A stretch of 57,262 bases of DNA from Rhodospirillaceae bacterium SYSU D60007 (GTDB lineage: Bacteria > Pseudomonadota > Alphaproteobacteria > Reyranellales > Reyranellaceae), in assembly GCA_003574685.1 (NCBI GenBank), contig QOCQ01000029.1, positions 1 to 57,262 on the forward strand, given 5' to 3'. Positions 29,464-38,423 of this stretch are shown one piece after another. Under the pieces are notes generated by a model that was not told the DNA's origin, did not search any database, and saw only the letters and a list, made by a program, of their open reading frames with translations. How positions within the stretch are numbered: position 1 is the stretch's first letter; every line of letters begins with the position of its first letter. A program made the position numbers and the translations under genes.

Positions 29464-29472
29464 GCTCCTTAG

Positions 29473-30246
29473 CTATCGCCATGTCTTGCGCTTCTTCCAG
29501 CGGCGCTGGCCGCGGGCGCCCTGTTCCTTGATGCCGAGATAGAACTCCTTGATGTCCTCTTTCTCCAGCAGGCGGGCGCAGGTATCCGCCATCACGATGC
29601 GGCCGACCTCGAGCACGTAGCCGAAATCGGCCACCTTCAGCGCCATGTTGGCGTTCTGCTCGACCAGCAGGATGGTGACGCCCCGCTCGCGGTTGATGCG
29701 CACCACAATATCGAAGATTTCGCTGACCAGCTTGGGGGACAGGCCGAGTGACGGCTCATCCAGCAGCATCAGCCGTGGCCGGGCCATGAGCGCGCGGCTG
29801 ATGGCCAGCATCTGCTGCTCGCCGCCGGAGAGCGATCCCGCGCGCTGGTCGGCGCGTTCCTTCAGCACCGGGAAATAGCCGAACACCGTTTCCAGGTCCT
29901 GGGCGACGCCATCCGGGTCGCGGCGCGTGTAGGCGCCCATGCGCAGGTTTTCCCGCACCGTCAGGAAGGGAAAGACCTCGCGGCCCTCGGGAACATGGCC
30001 GATGCCCAGCCGCATGATCTTGTCGGGATCCATGCGCTGGATCTCGCGGCCCTCGAAGATCACCGAGCCCTTCTGCGGATCCATGACGCCGCAAATCGTC
30101 TTCAGGACGGTGGTCTTGCCGGCCCCGTTGGCGCCGAGAATGGTGACAATGCCACCGTGCGGCACATCGCAGGAGACGCCGCGTATGGCCATGATCGGCC
30201 CGTAGTAGGTCTCGATGTTGGCGACCTTCAGGATGGGCTCGGCCAT
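29473..30246 (-). CDS. livF: Liv-type ABC transporter ATP-binding protein LivF
   Basis: 257 residues. Walker A is ILGANGAGKTTVLKTICGVM, signature SLSGGEQQMLAISRALMARP, Walker B LMLLDEPSLGLSP, switch region LLVEQNANMAL. The QN pair after the switch Glu is typical of LivF rather than LivG. It is one of two nucleotide-binding subunits energising the LivHM permease at the inner membrane. The start lies 6 bp from the livG stop. The C-terminal tail (GARGQRRWKKRKTWR) is unusually basic. Confidence 0.94.
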   Translation of the reverse strand: MAEPILKVANIETYYGPIMAIRGVSCDVPHGGIVTILGANGAGKTTVLKTICGVMDPQKGSVIFEGREIQRMDPDKIMRLGIGHVPEGREVFPFLTVRENLRMGAYTRRDPDGVAQDLETVFGYFPVLKERADQRAGSLSGGEQQMLAISRALMARPRLMLLDEPSLGLSPKLVSEIFDIVVRINRERGVTILLVEQNANMALKVADFGYVLEVGRIVMADTCARLLEKEDIKEFYLGIKEQGARGQRRWKKRKTWR

Positions 30247-30252
30247 GGCGCG

Positions 30253-31011
30253 TCAGCCTCCGAGATAGGCACGGACGACTTCAGGATGGGTCTGCACTTC
30301 CCGGGGCGAGCCCATTGCCAGCGGCCGTCCATAGTTCAGGGCAAGCACCTGGTCGGAAACCGCCGAAACCAGCTTCATGTCGTGCTCGACCATCAGGACG
30401 GTGATGCCGAGCAGGCTGCGGATGTCCTGGATCCAGAAGGCCATGTCTTCCGTCTCCTCGACGTTGAGCCCGGAGGAGGGCTCGTCGAGCAGCAGCAGCT
30501 TGGGATCGGTGCAGAGTGCGCGCGCCAGCTCCGTGACCTTGCGCACGCCATAGGGCAGGTTGACGATCAGGCTGTCGCGGTATTGCTGCAGGTCGAGGAA
30601 ATCGATCACCCTCTCGACCGCCTCGCGATGCTCCACCTCCATGCGGCGCACCGAAGGCAGGAAGAACAGCTCGGCAAAAAAGCCGGACTTCTTGTGCGCA
30701 TGCCGGGCCAGCAGGAGATTCTCCAGCAGCGTCGCATGCTCGAACAGCTCGATGTTCTGGAAGGTGCGGGCAATCCCCAGGGCAGCGATCTGATGGGGCG
30801 GCACGCGGGTGATGTCGTTGCCCTCGAAGACCAGGCGCCCCTGGGTGGGCTCGTAGATCCGGCTGACCAGATTGAAGATGGTGGTCTTGCCGGCCCCGTT
30901 GGGGCCGATGATGGTGAACACCTGGCCCTTGGGCACGGTGAAGCTGACCCCATCGACGGCCTTGATACCGCCGAAGTTGATGGAGAGGTTGTCGGCCTGG
31001 AAGAAGCTCAC
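30253..31011 (-). CDS. livG: Liv-type ABC transporter ATP-binding protein LivG
   Basis: 252 residues from a GTG (31011) that overlaps the livM stop as GTGA. Walker A is IIGPNGAGKTTIFNLVSRIY; the LivG-specific ARTFQNIELFEHATLLENLL follows. The signature is degenerate (NLPYGVRKVTELARAL), as is usual in LivG, and Walker B is LLLLDEPSSGLN with VEHDMKLV. A longer open frame upstream, to 32082, runs antiparallel in sense to real livM codons and is not coding. Confidence 0.94.
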   Translation of the reverse strand: MSFFQADNLSINFGGIKAVDGVSFTVPKGQVFTIIGPNGAGKTTIFNLVSRIYEPTQGRLVFEGNDITRVPPHQIAALGIARTFQNIELFEHATLLENLLLARHAHKKSGFFAELFFLPSVRRMEVEHREAVERVIDFLDLQQYRDSLIVNLPYGVRKVTELARALCTDPKLLLLDEPSSGLNVEETEDMAFWIQDIRSLLGITVLMVEHDMKLVSAVSDQVLALNYGRPLAMGSPREVQTHPEVVRAYLGG

Positions 31012-32150
31012 CGCAGCCGCTCCGACTTCATGTAGGTCTTCTGGCGCTTGAAGGTCGCGCGCTTGTACATCGGGAAGGTCGAAAAGAAGATCCTGGTCTT
31101 CAGCCAGCGGCCGTACATGCCGCGCGGCTCCAGCAGGATCACCAGCACGAGGATCAGGCCGAAAATGCCGGCTTCCACGCCCGGCTTGCGCAGGAAGCTG
31201 CCGATGCCTTCGCCGATCAGGCCGAACAGGCCGATCCCGGTCGCGGCCGTGGCATCGGCAAGGCTGGCCGGGATCGAATCGCGCAGGATGGCAATGACGG
31301 GCGGCAGCAGGGCCACGAAGATCGCGCCGAAGATGGCGCCATGCAGAGAGCCCAGCCCGCCGACAATCACCAGCAGCAGAAGCTGGATCGACAGCAGGAT
31401 CGTGAAGATGTCGGGCGCCAGATAGGCGATCTTGTGGGCAAAGAGCGCGCCGGCCAGCCCCATCAGCGCCGCCGAATAGGCGAAGGCCATGGATTTGTAG
31501 ATCGCCAGATTGACGCCCATCGACTGCGCCGCGATCTCGCTGTCGCGGATCGCCACCCACGCCCGGCCGGTGGGCGCGCGCAGCAGGTTGCGCGTCAGCC
31601 ACAGCGTGATCACCAGGAAGAAGAGGCAGAGATAGTAGAAGGCGAGGTCGCTGTCGAAGGAGAGGCCGAAGATGACCGGCTTTCCGACCGGCATGCCGGC
31701 AAAGCCGTGCGTCACGGATTCCCAGCGGCTGAATACCTCCTGGATGATCACCGAGAAGGCCAGTGTGGCGATGGCGAGATAGATTCCCGTCATGCGCAGC
31801 GCCGGCAATCCGACGATGATGCCGCAGGCCGTCGTTATCACGATAGCCAGGACAACGGACACGACCCAGGGCATTCCGTGCTGCAGGAAATAGGCATGGG
31901 CATAGGCGCCGATGCCGAGAAAGGCCGCGTGGCCGAGGGAGATCAGGCCGGTATATCCCACCAGCACCATCAGCGAGACGCCGCAGATGGCGTAGATGAA
32001 GACCCAGGCGACCTCGCCGACGTAGTAGTCCGAGATCACCGCCGGCAGCAGCAGGACCACCACAGCCAGCAGCCCGTACCACCCGGCATCGACGCGATCG
32101 CGAAAAAGCTGGATGTCCTGCGCGTAGGACGTCTTGAACAGGAACCGCAT
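31008..32150 (-). CDS. livM: Liv-type ABC transporter permease LivM
   Basis: 380 residues with about nine to ten hydrophobic helices, among them GLLAVVVLLLPAVISDYYVG and GVSLMVLVGYTGLISLGHAA. The EAA-like segment GRAWVAIRDSEIAAQSMGVN and the GGLGSLHGAIFGAIFVALLP motif identify LivM. It forms the membrane channel with LivH. The C-terminal cytoplasmic extension (FFSTFPMYKRATFKRQKTYM) is longer than usual. It overlaps livG by 4 bp and starts 10 bp after the livH stop. Confidence 0.94.
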   Translation of the reverse strand: MRFLFKTSYAQDIQLFRDRVDAGWYGLLAVVVLLLPAVISDYYVGEVAWVFIYAICGVSLMVLVGYTGLISLGHAAFLGIGAYAHAYFLQHGMPWVVSVVLAIVITTACGIIVGLPALRMTGIYLAIATLAFSVIIQEVFSRWESVTHGFAGMPVGKPVIFGLSFDSDLAFYYLCLFFLVITLWLTRNLLRAPTGRAWVAIRDSEIAAQSMGVNLAIYKSMAFAYSAALMGLAGALFAHKIAYLAPDIFTILLSIQLLLLVIVGGLGSLHGAIFGAIFVALLPPVIAILRDSIPASLADATAATGIGLFGLIGEGIGSFLRKPGVEAGIFGLILVLVILLEPRGMYGRWLKTRIFFSTFPMYKRATFKRQKTYMKSERLR

Positions 32151-32160
32151 CCCGGCGCCC

Positions 32161-33090
32161 CTATACTTTCTTGCGGGCCAGTGTCCCGAAAAGGCCCTGC
32201 GGCCGCACGGCCAGCATCAGCAGCAGCACGATATAGGGCGCGGTATCTTTGAACCCTTCCGGCAGGGTGGCGCCGGCGTAGAGCTCGATCAGGCCGATGA
32301 TGATGCCGCCCACCAGGGCACCGGGGATGGAGCCGAACCCGCCCAGCACGGCGGCCGCGAACGCCTTCAGCGCAACCGCCAGGCCCATATTGATGTCGAT
32401 CAGGGTGACCGGCGCCAGCAGGACGCCCGCAACGACGGCCGTGCCGGCCGAGATCGCCCAGATCAGCGAGAAGATCAGCTTGACCGGAATGCCCATGTAA
32501 TAGGCAGCGAGCTGGTTCTGCGACGTCGCCTGCATGGCGATGCCGATGCGGGTGTGGGTGAAGAAGGCATAGAGCACGCCACACAGCAGCAGCGTACCGG
32601 CAACGATCGAGAGATACTGGTGGCTGAGCGTGACGCCGCCGATCACGGTCACGCCGGAGAACGGCGTCGGCAGGGTATAGATTTCAGAGCCCCAGGTGAC
32701 GCTGGCGAAGGTCCTGAACATCGCGCCCAGGCCGATGGTGAGCATCACCACCGCGAACTGCGGCTGGCCGATCACCCGGCGCAGCACGGTGGCATCAAGC
32801 AGCGCGCCGAAGGCGGACACGACCACGATGGCGATGAAGAAGGCCACCCAGTAGTCGAGCTCCCACCAGACGACGCCCATGAAGGTGACAAAGGCGCCCA
32901 GCATGAGCAAATCGCCCTGCGCGAAGTTGACGAGCTCGGTGGCCTTGTAGATCAGCACAAAGCCGAGGGCGACCAGGCCGTAGATGCAGCCGACCGCGAG
33001 ACCGTTCAAGGTCAATTGGAGAAAGATAGCCAGTTTCCGCCCCGTTCGCCCGCACGGGTCTGTCGCCCGCGTCGCCATATGAACAGGCAT
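32161..33090 (-). CDS. livH: Liv-type ABC transporter permease LivH
   Basis: 309 residues, about eight membrane helices. LQLTLNGLAVGCIYGLVALG and FVLIYKATELVNFAQGDLLM form the characteristic LivH N-terminus. The motif RIGIAMQATSQNQLAAYYMG contacts the ATPases, and KAFAAAVLGGFGSIPGALVG is near the end. This is the first gene of the leftward liv operon; the promoter should lie in 33091-33298, shared with the divergent acyl-CoA dehydrogenase. The start could be ATG 33090 or ATG 33078. Confidence 0.93.
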   Translation of the reverse strand: MPVHMATRATDPCGRTGRKLAIFLQLTLNGLAVGCIYGLVALGFVLIYKATELVNFAQGDLLMLGAFVTFMGVVWWELDYWVAFFIAIVVVSAFGALLDATVLRRVIGQPQFAVVMLTIGLGAMFRTFASVTWGSEIYTLPTPFSGVTVIGGVTLSHQYLSIVAGTLLLCGVLYAFFTHTRIGIAMQATSQNQLAAYYMGIPVKLIFSLIWAISAGTAVVAGVLLAPVTLIDINMGLAVALKAFAAAVLGGFGSIPGALVGGIIIGLIELYAGATLPEGFKDTAPYIVLLLMLAVRPQGLFGTLARKKV

Positions 33091-33164
33091 TCATAAACCA
33101 AGAACGCCCGCGCGCTGTCAACTTGAATTGCGGTGAACGCATCGCGCCGCAATCTTTCGACGCC

Positions 33165-33254
33165 GGGAGCGCGCCACTCCAGTGGCGCATTGGCGCAGCG
33201 CCAACTCATGAGCCGGCCCTTCGCGCCGGTGCGCCACTGGAGTGGCGCGCTCCC
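33165..33254. repeat. Palindromic repeat, family B, copy 2
   Basis: A 90-bp element with perfect 25-bp inverted ends beginning GGGAGCGCGCCACTCCAG. Each arm contains its own palindrome (GCGCCACT, two bases, AGTGGCGC), and two smaller hairpins lie inside. It sits in the divergent livH/acyl-CoA dehydrogenase promoter region. Confidence 0.85.
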
Positions 33255-33298
33255 AGCGCATGGTACGCTCTTTGGCCAGCCCGTTCATGGAGGCCGTC

Positions 33299-34477
33299 AT
33301 GCCGTCGAGTGCCGCAACGTCGCCCGTTCCCGAGGCGCGACCCGCAAGTCCCTGGTACACGGAAGAGCATGAGGCGTTCCGCCAGCAATTGCGCCGCTTC
33401 GTGGAGCGCGAGATTGCGCCTTACGTCGACGAATGGGACGAAGCGGGCGAGTTCCCGCGCGAACTCTACCGCAAGGCAGCGCAGATCGGGCTGCTCCAGT
33501 TGGGCTTTCCGGAAGAGTATGGCGGCGTGCCGGCCGATGTGTTCTTCGGCATCATCCGCAGCGAGGAGCTGACGCGGGCCGGCAGCGGCGGGGTCAACGC
33601 CTCGCTGATGAGCCACACCATCGGCGCGCCGCCGATTGCGGCGCTCGGGCCGGAATGGATGAAGCGCAAGGTGCTGCCCGAAATCCTGTCGGGTGAGAAG
33701 ATTAGCGCGCTGGCCATCACCGAGCCCGGCGGCGGTTCGGATGTGGCCAACCTGCAGACCATTGCCCGGCGGGAAGGCGACCACTACGTCGTCAAGGGCC
33801 AGAAGATGTTCATCACGTCGGGCATGCGGGCGGATTACTACACCGTCGCCGTGCGCACCGGCGGGCCGGGTGCGGGCGGCGTATCGCTCTTGCTGATCGA
33901 ACGCGACCGGCCGGGGTTCTCCCGGGTGAAACTGCGCAAGATGGGCTGGTGGGCCTCCGATACCGCGCAGCTCTTCTTCGACGACGTGGAAGTGCCGGTC
34001 GAGAACCTGATCGGCGTCGAGAACAAGGGCTTCAACGGCATCATGCTGAACTTCAACCAGGAACGGCTGGGCATGTCGGCGGGCGCCTGCGGCTTCGCCC
34101 GGGTGTGCCTCGACGAAGCCATCGCGTATGCGCGCGAACGCCACACCTTCGGCCGCCCCCTGATTGCCAACCAGGTGATCCGCCACAAGATCGTCGACAT
34201 GGCGATGAAGGTGAATGCCGTGAAGGCCACCCTCGAGCTTCTGGCCTGGCGGGTGCAGCAGGGCGAGCGGCCGGTGGCCGAGATCTGCATGCTGAAGAAC
34301 CTGGCCACGACCACGCTGGAGTGGGTCGCCAACGAGGCGATGCAGATCCTGGGTGGCGCCGGCTATCTGCGCGGCTCAAAGGTCGAGCGCATCTATCGCG
34401 AGACCAAGGTGATGTCGATCGGCGGCGGCTCGCAGGAGATCATGAGGGACCTTGCGGCGCGGCAGATGGGGCTGTAA
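33299..34477 (+). CDS. Acyl-CoA dehydrogenase
   Basis: 392 residues. The three-domain ACAD fold is evident: an N-terminal helical part (WYTEEHEAFRQQLRRFVERE), ALAITEPGGGSDVANLQTIA and KMFITSGMRADYYTVAVRTG of the beta domain, and ARERHTFGRPLIANQVIRHK and MQILGGAGYLRGSKVERIYR of the C-terminal helical domain. The usual YEGT segment near the end reads SIGGGSQEIM, so the catalytic Glu is not at that position; some ACADs carry it in helix G instead. FAD-dependent first step of beta-oxidation, electrons passing to ETF. ATG 33299 has GGAGG 5 nt upstream; earlier in-frame starts lie in repeat sequence. Confidence 0.93.
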   Translation: MPSSAATSPVPEARPASPWYTEEHEAFRQQLRRFVEREIAPYVDEWDEAGEFPRELYRKAAQIGLLQLGFPEEYGGVPADVFFGIIRSEELTRAGSGGVNASLMSHTIGAPPIAALGPEWMKRKVLPEILSGEKISALAITEPGGGSDVANLQTIARREGDHYVVKGQKMFITSGMRADYYTVAVRTGGPGAGGVSLLLIERDRPGFSRVKLRKMGWWASDTAQLFFDDVEVPVENLIGVENKGFNGIMLNFNQERLGMSAGACGFARVCLDEAIAYARERHTFGRPLIANQVIRHKIVDMAMKVNAVKATLELLAWRVQQGERPVAEICMLKNLATTTLEWVANEAMQILGGAGYLRGSKVERIYRETKVMSIGGGSQEIMRDLAARQMGL

Positions 34478-34515
34478 GGCCGCACGGCTTCAGGCAAACG
34501 GATCAGGGGCAGGGC

Positions 34516-35040
34516 ATGGGCAGCGAGGCCAGGGCAAGGACGCTCTTCGAGTCAATGCCGGGGGACAAGCTGGAGGTCTTCCAGCAATGGTTCTCCGACA
34601 CCATTCCGCACAACAAGGCACTGGGGTTGATGGTTACGGCGGTGAGAAAGGGCGGCGCCTCGATGCGGCTGGACTGGGAGCCGCACCTGGTGGGCAATCC
34701 CGAGACCGGCGTGCTGCATGGCGGCGCCATCACCGCGATGCTGGATGCCTGCAGCGGCATGGCTGTCGCGACGGTGCTGACCAAGGCGCAGCCTTTCGCG
34801 ACGCTCGATCTGCGCATTGACTATGTGCATCCCGCAACGCCGGGCCAGCCGGTGCTGGCCGATGCCGAATGCTTCCGCCTCACCAGCAATGTCGCTTTCA
34901 CGCGCGCCGTGGCCCACCATGGCGATCCCGCCGATCCCATCGCCTCGTCGGCCGGTACCTTCATGCTGGCCACCAAGGGCAAGGCGGCCATGGGCCTGCA
35001 CGCGCCGCACGCGGCCAGCGAGAAAGGGAAGGGCCAGTGA
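34516..35040 (+). CDS. PaaI-like hotdog thioesterase 1
   Basis: 174 residues. NPETGVLHGGAITAMLDACS is the conserved HGG...D motif of PaaI thioesterases, preceded by MRLDWEPHLVG and followed by TLDLRIDYVHPATPGQPVLA. Such enzymes hydrolyse acyl- or aryl-CoAs as tetramers. Its stop overlaps the GTG start of a second hotdog gene, so the two are translationally coupled and may form a heteromer. It lies 38 bp after the acyl-CoA dehydrogenase. Confidence 0.87.
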   Translation: MGSEARARTLFESMPGDKLEVFQQWFSDTIPHNKALGLMVTAVRKGGASMRLDWEPHLVGNPETGVLHGGAITAMLDACSGMAVATVLTKAQPFATLDLRIDYVHPATPGQPVLADAECFRLTSNVAFTRAVAHHGDPADPIASSAGTFMLATKGKAAMGLHAPHAASEKGKGQ

Positions 35041-35480
35041 CGGTGCTCCTCGAAAAGCTGGAGGCTGCGCGCAAGGCGAACGACCTCTCGCGCCTGGGCG
35101 AGGCCATTCCCTATGCCCGCTGGATGGGCATGGCGCCTGAGAACACCACCGGTGAGCTGCTGACGCGCATGCGCTACAGCCCGCACCTGATCGGCAACAC
35201 GCATCTGCCGGCCCTGCATGGCGGCACGATCGGCGCCCTGCTGGAAACCGCGGCGATCTTCCACCTGCTGTGGGAGATGGACAACGCCGCCCTGCCGCGC
35301 ATCATCAACATCACCGTTGATTTCCTGCGCTCCGGCCGGCCGATGGATACGCTGGCACGTGCCAAATTCACCAAGCTCGGCCGCCGCGTGGCCAGCGTCG
35401 CCGTCGAGGCCTGGCAGGACGACCGCTCCAGGCCCGTCGGCGCCGCCCAGCTCCACTTCCTCGTCACGCCGGTGAAGTAG
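35037..35480 (+). CDS. PaaI-like hotdog thioesterase 2
   Basis: 147 residues from a GTG (35037) overlapping the previous stop as GTGA. THLPALHGGTIGALLETAAI gives the HGG...E motif, and PRIINITVDFLRSGRPMDTL the second strand pair. It is clearly related in fold to the preceding gene but not a close copy: the active-site acid is Glu instead of Asp. Likely partner or sub-specialised thioesterase of the upstream enzyme. Confidence 0.86.
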   Translation: MTVLLEKLEAARKANDLSRLGEAIPYARWMGMAPENTTGELLTRMRYSPHLIGNTHLPALHGGTIGALLETAAIFHLLWEMDNAALPRIINITVDFLRSGRPMDTLARAKFTKLGRRVASVAVEAWQDDRSRPVGAAQLHFLVTPVK

Positions 35481-35485
35481 CGGAA

Positions 35486-36154
35486 ATGCGCCTGCCGATC
35501 GTCCTTGCCCTGGCCTTGCTCGTGCTTCTGTCGGTTCCGCCCATCGCGTCAGGAGAAACCATGAGCAAAACGTCCTTGCATGCGGCGGCAGCCGAAGACG
35601 CCGTCGAGACGATCGGGAAGCTCCTGGCCGAGGGGGCGAAGATCGACGCGCGGGACAGCACGGGCGCCACGGCGCTGCTGGTTGCGACCCACGGCAACAG
35701 GATCGCCGCCGCCCGGCTGCTGATCGAGGCCGGTGCGGACGTCAATGCGAAAGACAACATCAGCGACAGCCCCTACCTCTATGCCGGCGCGCGCGGGCAT
35801 CTCGAAATCCTGAAGATGACGCTGGCGCACGGGGCCGACCTCAAGAGCACCAATCGCTACGGCGGCACCGCCCTCATCCCCGCTGCCGAGCGCGGCCATG
35901 TCGATACCGTCCGCACGCTGATCGAGGCGGGCGTCGATGTCGATCACGTCAACAAACTCGGTTGGACCGCACTGCTCGAGGCCATCATTCTCGGCAACGG
36001 CGGCGAGCGCCACCAGCAGATCGTCGGGCTGCTCGTGAAGGCCGGCGCCAACGTCAATCTCGCCGACGGTGACGGCGTGACGCCGCTGCAACATGCCCGC
36101 AGCCGCGATTACAGCGCGATCGAACGCCTCCTCATCGCCGCCGGCGCACGCTGA
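35486..36154 (+). CDS. Exported ankyrin-repeat protein
   Basis: 222 residues. A hydrophobic leader (MRLPIVLALALLVLLSVPPI) ending near ASG suggests export to the periplasm. About six ankyrin repeats follow, each ending in a form of LLIEAGADVNAKD: TSLHAAAAEDAVETIGKLL, GATALLVATHGNRIAAARLL, GHLEILKMTLAHGADL, GTALIPAAERGHVDTVRTLI, WTALLEAIILGNGGERHQQI, VTPLQHARSRDYSAIERLL. Protein-protein interaction role; partner unknown. It starts 5 bp after the thioesterase and so is probably in the same transcript. Confidence 0.88.
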   Translation: MRLPIVLALALLVLLSVPPIASGETMSKTSLHAAAAEDAVETIGKLLAEGAKIDARDSTGATALLVATHGNRIAAARLLIEAGADVNAKDNISDSPYLYAGARGHLEILKMTLAHGADLKSTNRYGGTALIPAAERGHVDTVRTLIEAGVDVDHVNKLGWTALLEAIILGNGGERHQQIVGLLVKAGANVNLADGDGVTPLQHARSRDYSAIERLLIAAGAR

Positions 36155-36170
36155 CAGCACGGAAAACTGC

Positions 36171-36199
36171 CTTCATGGTGAGCTTGTCGAACCATGAAG
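36171..36199. repeat. 29-bp palindromic repeat, family A, single copy
   Basis: Starts CTTCATGGTGAGCTTGTCGA and ends ACCATGAAG. Between the ankyrin gene and the transglutaminase-like gene, both rightward. Confidence 0.85.
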
Positions 36200-36304
36200 G
36201 CGACGCACGCTCGGCAGTGCGGGCAGTTCTCTGACACCAACGTCTGCGCCGCTGCGGGCGCCTGCTTGCTTGACGCGACCGCCGGGGCTTGCCATCTGCT
36301 GGCC

Positions 36305-37039
36305 ATGACCATTCCTGATCTGCGTACTTTCGAGGCCGACGGCACCGTGATGGACGGGGCCGCGTTCGAGGACTACCGGCGGCCGGCCTCGCTGATCGAC
36401 AGCGATCATCCTGACATTGTGGCCTTTGCGCGCGATGCGGTGGGCGGCGCGCGCGAGCCGGTCGAGCAGGCCGTGCGCATCTATTTCGCGGTGCGCGACG
36501 GGCTGCGCTACGATCCCTACGGCACGCCGATGCGGCGCGAAGCCTATGCGGCCAGCGCCTGCCTCAACGCGCGCCACGGCTATTGCGTCAACAAGGCCGG
36601 GCTGATGGCCGCCGCCTGCCGCGCCGTCGGCATCCCCGCCCGCCTGGGCTACGCCGATGTGCGCAATCACATGACGACGAAGCGCCTGTCGGAATGGATG
36701 GGCAGCGACACGTTCTACTTCCACGGCTACACCGATGTCTGGCTGAACGGCCGCTGGCTGAAGGCGACGCCCGCCTTCAACAAGGAGCTGACCGACAAGT
36801 TCCGGCTCAAGGCGCTGGACTGGGATGGCCAGAGCGACTCGATCTATCATCCGTTCGATCTCGATGGCCGGCGGCACATGGAGTATCTCGCCTATCGCGG
36901 GGTCTACGCCGACATCCCGTTCGGGACCATCCGGGCGGCCTTCCGCCACTACTATCCGAAGATGTACCGCGCCGACGGCGACTCGACGCTGCACGGCGAC
37001 TTCGCGGCCGAGGGTGCGGCAGAAGCAGCGGGCCGCTAG
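36305..37039 (+). CDS. Transglutaminase-like domain protein
   Basis: 244 residues, no signal peptide, so cytoplasmic. The catalytic Cys lies in RHGYCVNKAGLMAAACRAVG near residue 97, followed by GIPARLGYADVRNHM, then FHGYTDVWLNGRWLKATPAF with the His and Asp. Transglutaminase-like proteins of this compact type are proposed peptidases. I start at ATG 36305; the longer frame begins inside the family A repeat and lacks a ribosome site. Unrelated in detail to the exported one at 4077. Confidence 0.84.
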   Translation: MTIPDLRTFEADGTVMDGAAFEDYRRPASLIDSDHPDIVAFARDAVGGAREPVEQAVRIYFAVRDGLRYDPYGTPMRREAYAASACLNARHGYCVNKAGLMAAACRAVGIPARLGYADVRNHMTTKRLSEWMGSDTFYFHGYTDVWLNGRWLKATPAFNKELTDKFRLKALDWDGQSDSIYHPFDLDGRRHMEYLAYRGVYADIPFGTIRAAFRHYYPKMYRADGDSTLHGDFAAEGAAEAAGR

Positions 37040-37048
37040 GGCGCGCGC

Positions 37049-38308
37049 GTGCAGATCACACCCCGTTCGGCGGGCTATGTCGCGCTGCTGGTGGCGCTGA
37101 GCTCGTTCGGTCCGCTGACCATGAGCATCTATACGCCGGTCATGCCACTGATCAGTGGCACGCTGGGCGGCGGGCCGGATGAGGTCAAGCTGACCCTGAC
37201 CACCTACATGCTGGGCTTCGCGGTCGGCCAGCTCTTCTATGGTCCCCTCAGCGACCGGTTCGGCCGCCGTCCGGTCCTGCTGGGCGGGCTGTTCTTCTTC
37301 ACCGCAACCACGCTGGGCTGCATCTACGCCGGCAGCATTGAGAGCCTGATTGCCCAGCGCTTCCTGCAGGGCGTCGGTGCCTGTGCCGGCGTGGTGATCG
37401 GCCGGGCGCTGGCGCGCGATGTTTACGAATACAAGGAGCTGCCGCGGGTGATCGGCTGGATCTCGCTGGCGCTCAACATCTCGCCGGCGATCGCGCCGAC
37501 CGTCGGCGGCTATCTGGGCGAGCGGTTCGGCTGGACCGCGACCTTCTGGGTGCTGGCGGGCTTCTCGACGATCCTGTTGCTGGTTGTGGCGCTAAGCCTG
37601 TCGGAAACCAACAAGCATCGCAGCTCATCCATCGACGCCGTTGCCCTCCTGCGCGGCAGCGGCGAGATGCTGCGCGACCGGATCTTCCTCGGCTACGTGC
37701 TGGCCATGGGATTCTCGTTTGCGATCAATTTCGGCATGATCGCGGGCACGCCGTTCATCCTGCAGGATCACCTCGGCTTTACGCCGCGGGAGTTCGGCCT
37801 GCTGGTGCTGCTGTCGGTTGCCGGGTTCACGGCCGGCGGCATCTGCAACCAGCTTCTGATCGGCCGCATCTCGCCGCCGCGGATCCTGCGCTGGGCCACC
37901 GCCTGCCACATCATCGCGTTGCTCGGAATGGCGCTGCCCGCCAGCCGCGACACGATCGCCTGGTGGACGATCCTGCTGCCGCACATGCTGGCGTCGTTCG
38001 GATCCGGCATCGTGGTGCCCACCGCGGGCGCCGGCGCCGTGGGCCTGCATCCGAAGCTGGCGGGCACGGCATCGTCGCTGTTCGGTCTGGCGCAGATGGG
38101 CATCGGTGCCTTGGGTACCGTCGCCGTTGCCGTGCTGAGCGGCATGGAGGGTGGCACTGCGGGCGTGCCGCTGGTCGGCGCGTGGGTCGGCTGCGGCACG
38201 CAAGCCTGCGCCGTGCCCATGCCGCTGGTGATCGGGCTCTTGCCCTTTGCCGTGGCGGGCGCGCTCAGCGCCTGGATGCTGCAGCGTGCATCCGATCAGC
38301 AGGTCTGA
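37049..38308 (+). CDS. MFS drug-resistance transporter, Bcr/CflA family
   Basis: 419 residues with about 12 membrane helices. GQLFYGPLSDRFGRRPVLLG is the MFS motif A between helices 2 and 3, and RFLQGVGACAGVVIGRALAR with LNISPAIAPTVGGYLGERFG are typical of the Bcr/CflA branch (motif C in helix 5). It should export drugs or metabolites using the proton gradient. The GTG start (37049) lies 9 bp after the transglutaminase-like stop and has no clear ribosome site; the first helix requires a start near here. Confidence 0.88.
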   Translation: MQITPRSAGYVALLVALSSFGPLTMSIYTPVMPLISGTLGGGPDEVKLTLTTYMLGFAVGQLFYGPLSDRFGRRPVLLGGLFFFTATTLGCIYAGSIESLIAQRFLQGVGACAGVVIGRALARDVYEYKELPRVIGWISLALNISPAIAPTVGGYLGERFGWTATFWVLAGFSTILLLVVALSLSETNKHRSSSIDAVALLRGSGEMLRDRIFLGYVLAMGFSFAINFGMIAGTPFILQDHLGFTPREFGLLVLLSVAGFTAGGICNQLLIGRISPPRILRWATACHIIALLGMALPASRDTIAWWTILLPHMLASFGSGIVVPTAGAGAVGLHPKLAGTASSLFGLAQMGIGALGTVAVAVLSGMEGGTAGVPLVGAWVGCGTQACAVPMPLVIGLLPFAVAGALSAWMLQRASDQQV

Positions 38309-38423
38309 GGGGCGGAACGGCGTTGGCGGCATCGGGGCAGGGCCATGCGGAAATGACAATGCGCGCGGGGGTGTCCCTGGGCTAGAAGGCGGGGACACGA
38401 TCGTTCGCCGCAGGGAGGACCAG

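Noticed and set aside
30253-32082. Apparent 609-residue protein fusing an unknown N-terminus to LivG
   Set aside because: The upstream part overlaps livM in another frame; LivG has its own GTG at 31011 overlapping the livM stop.
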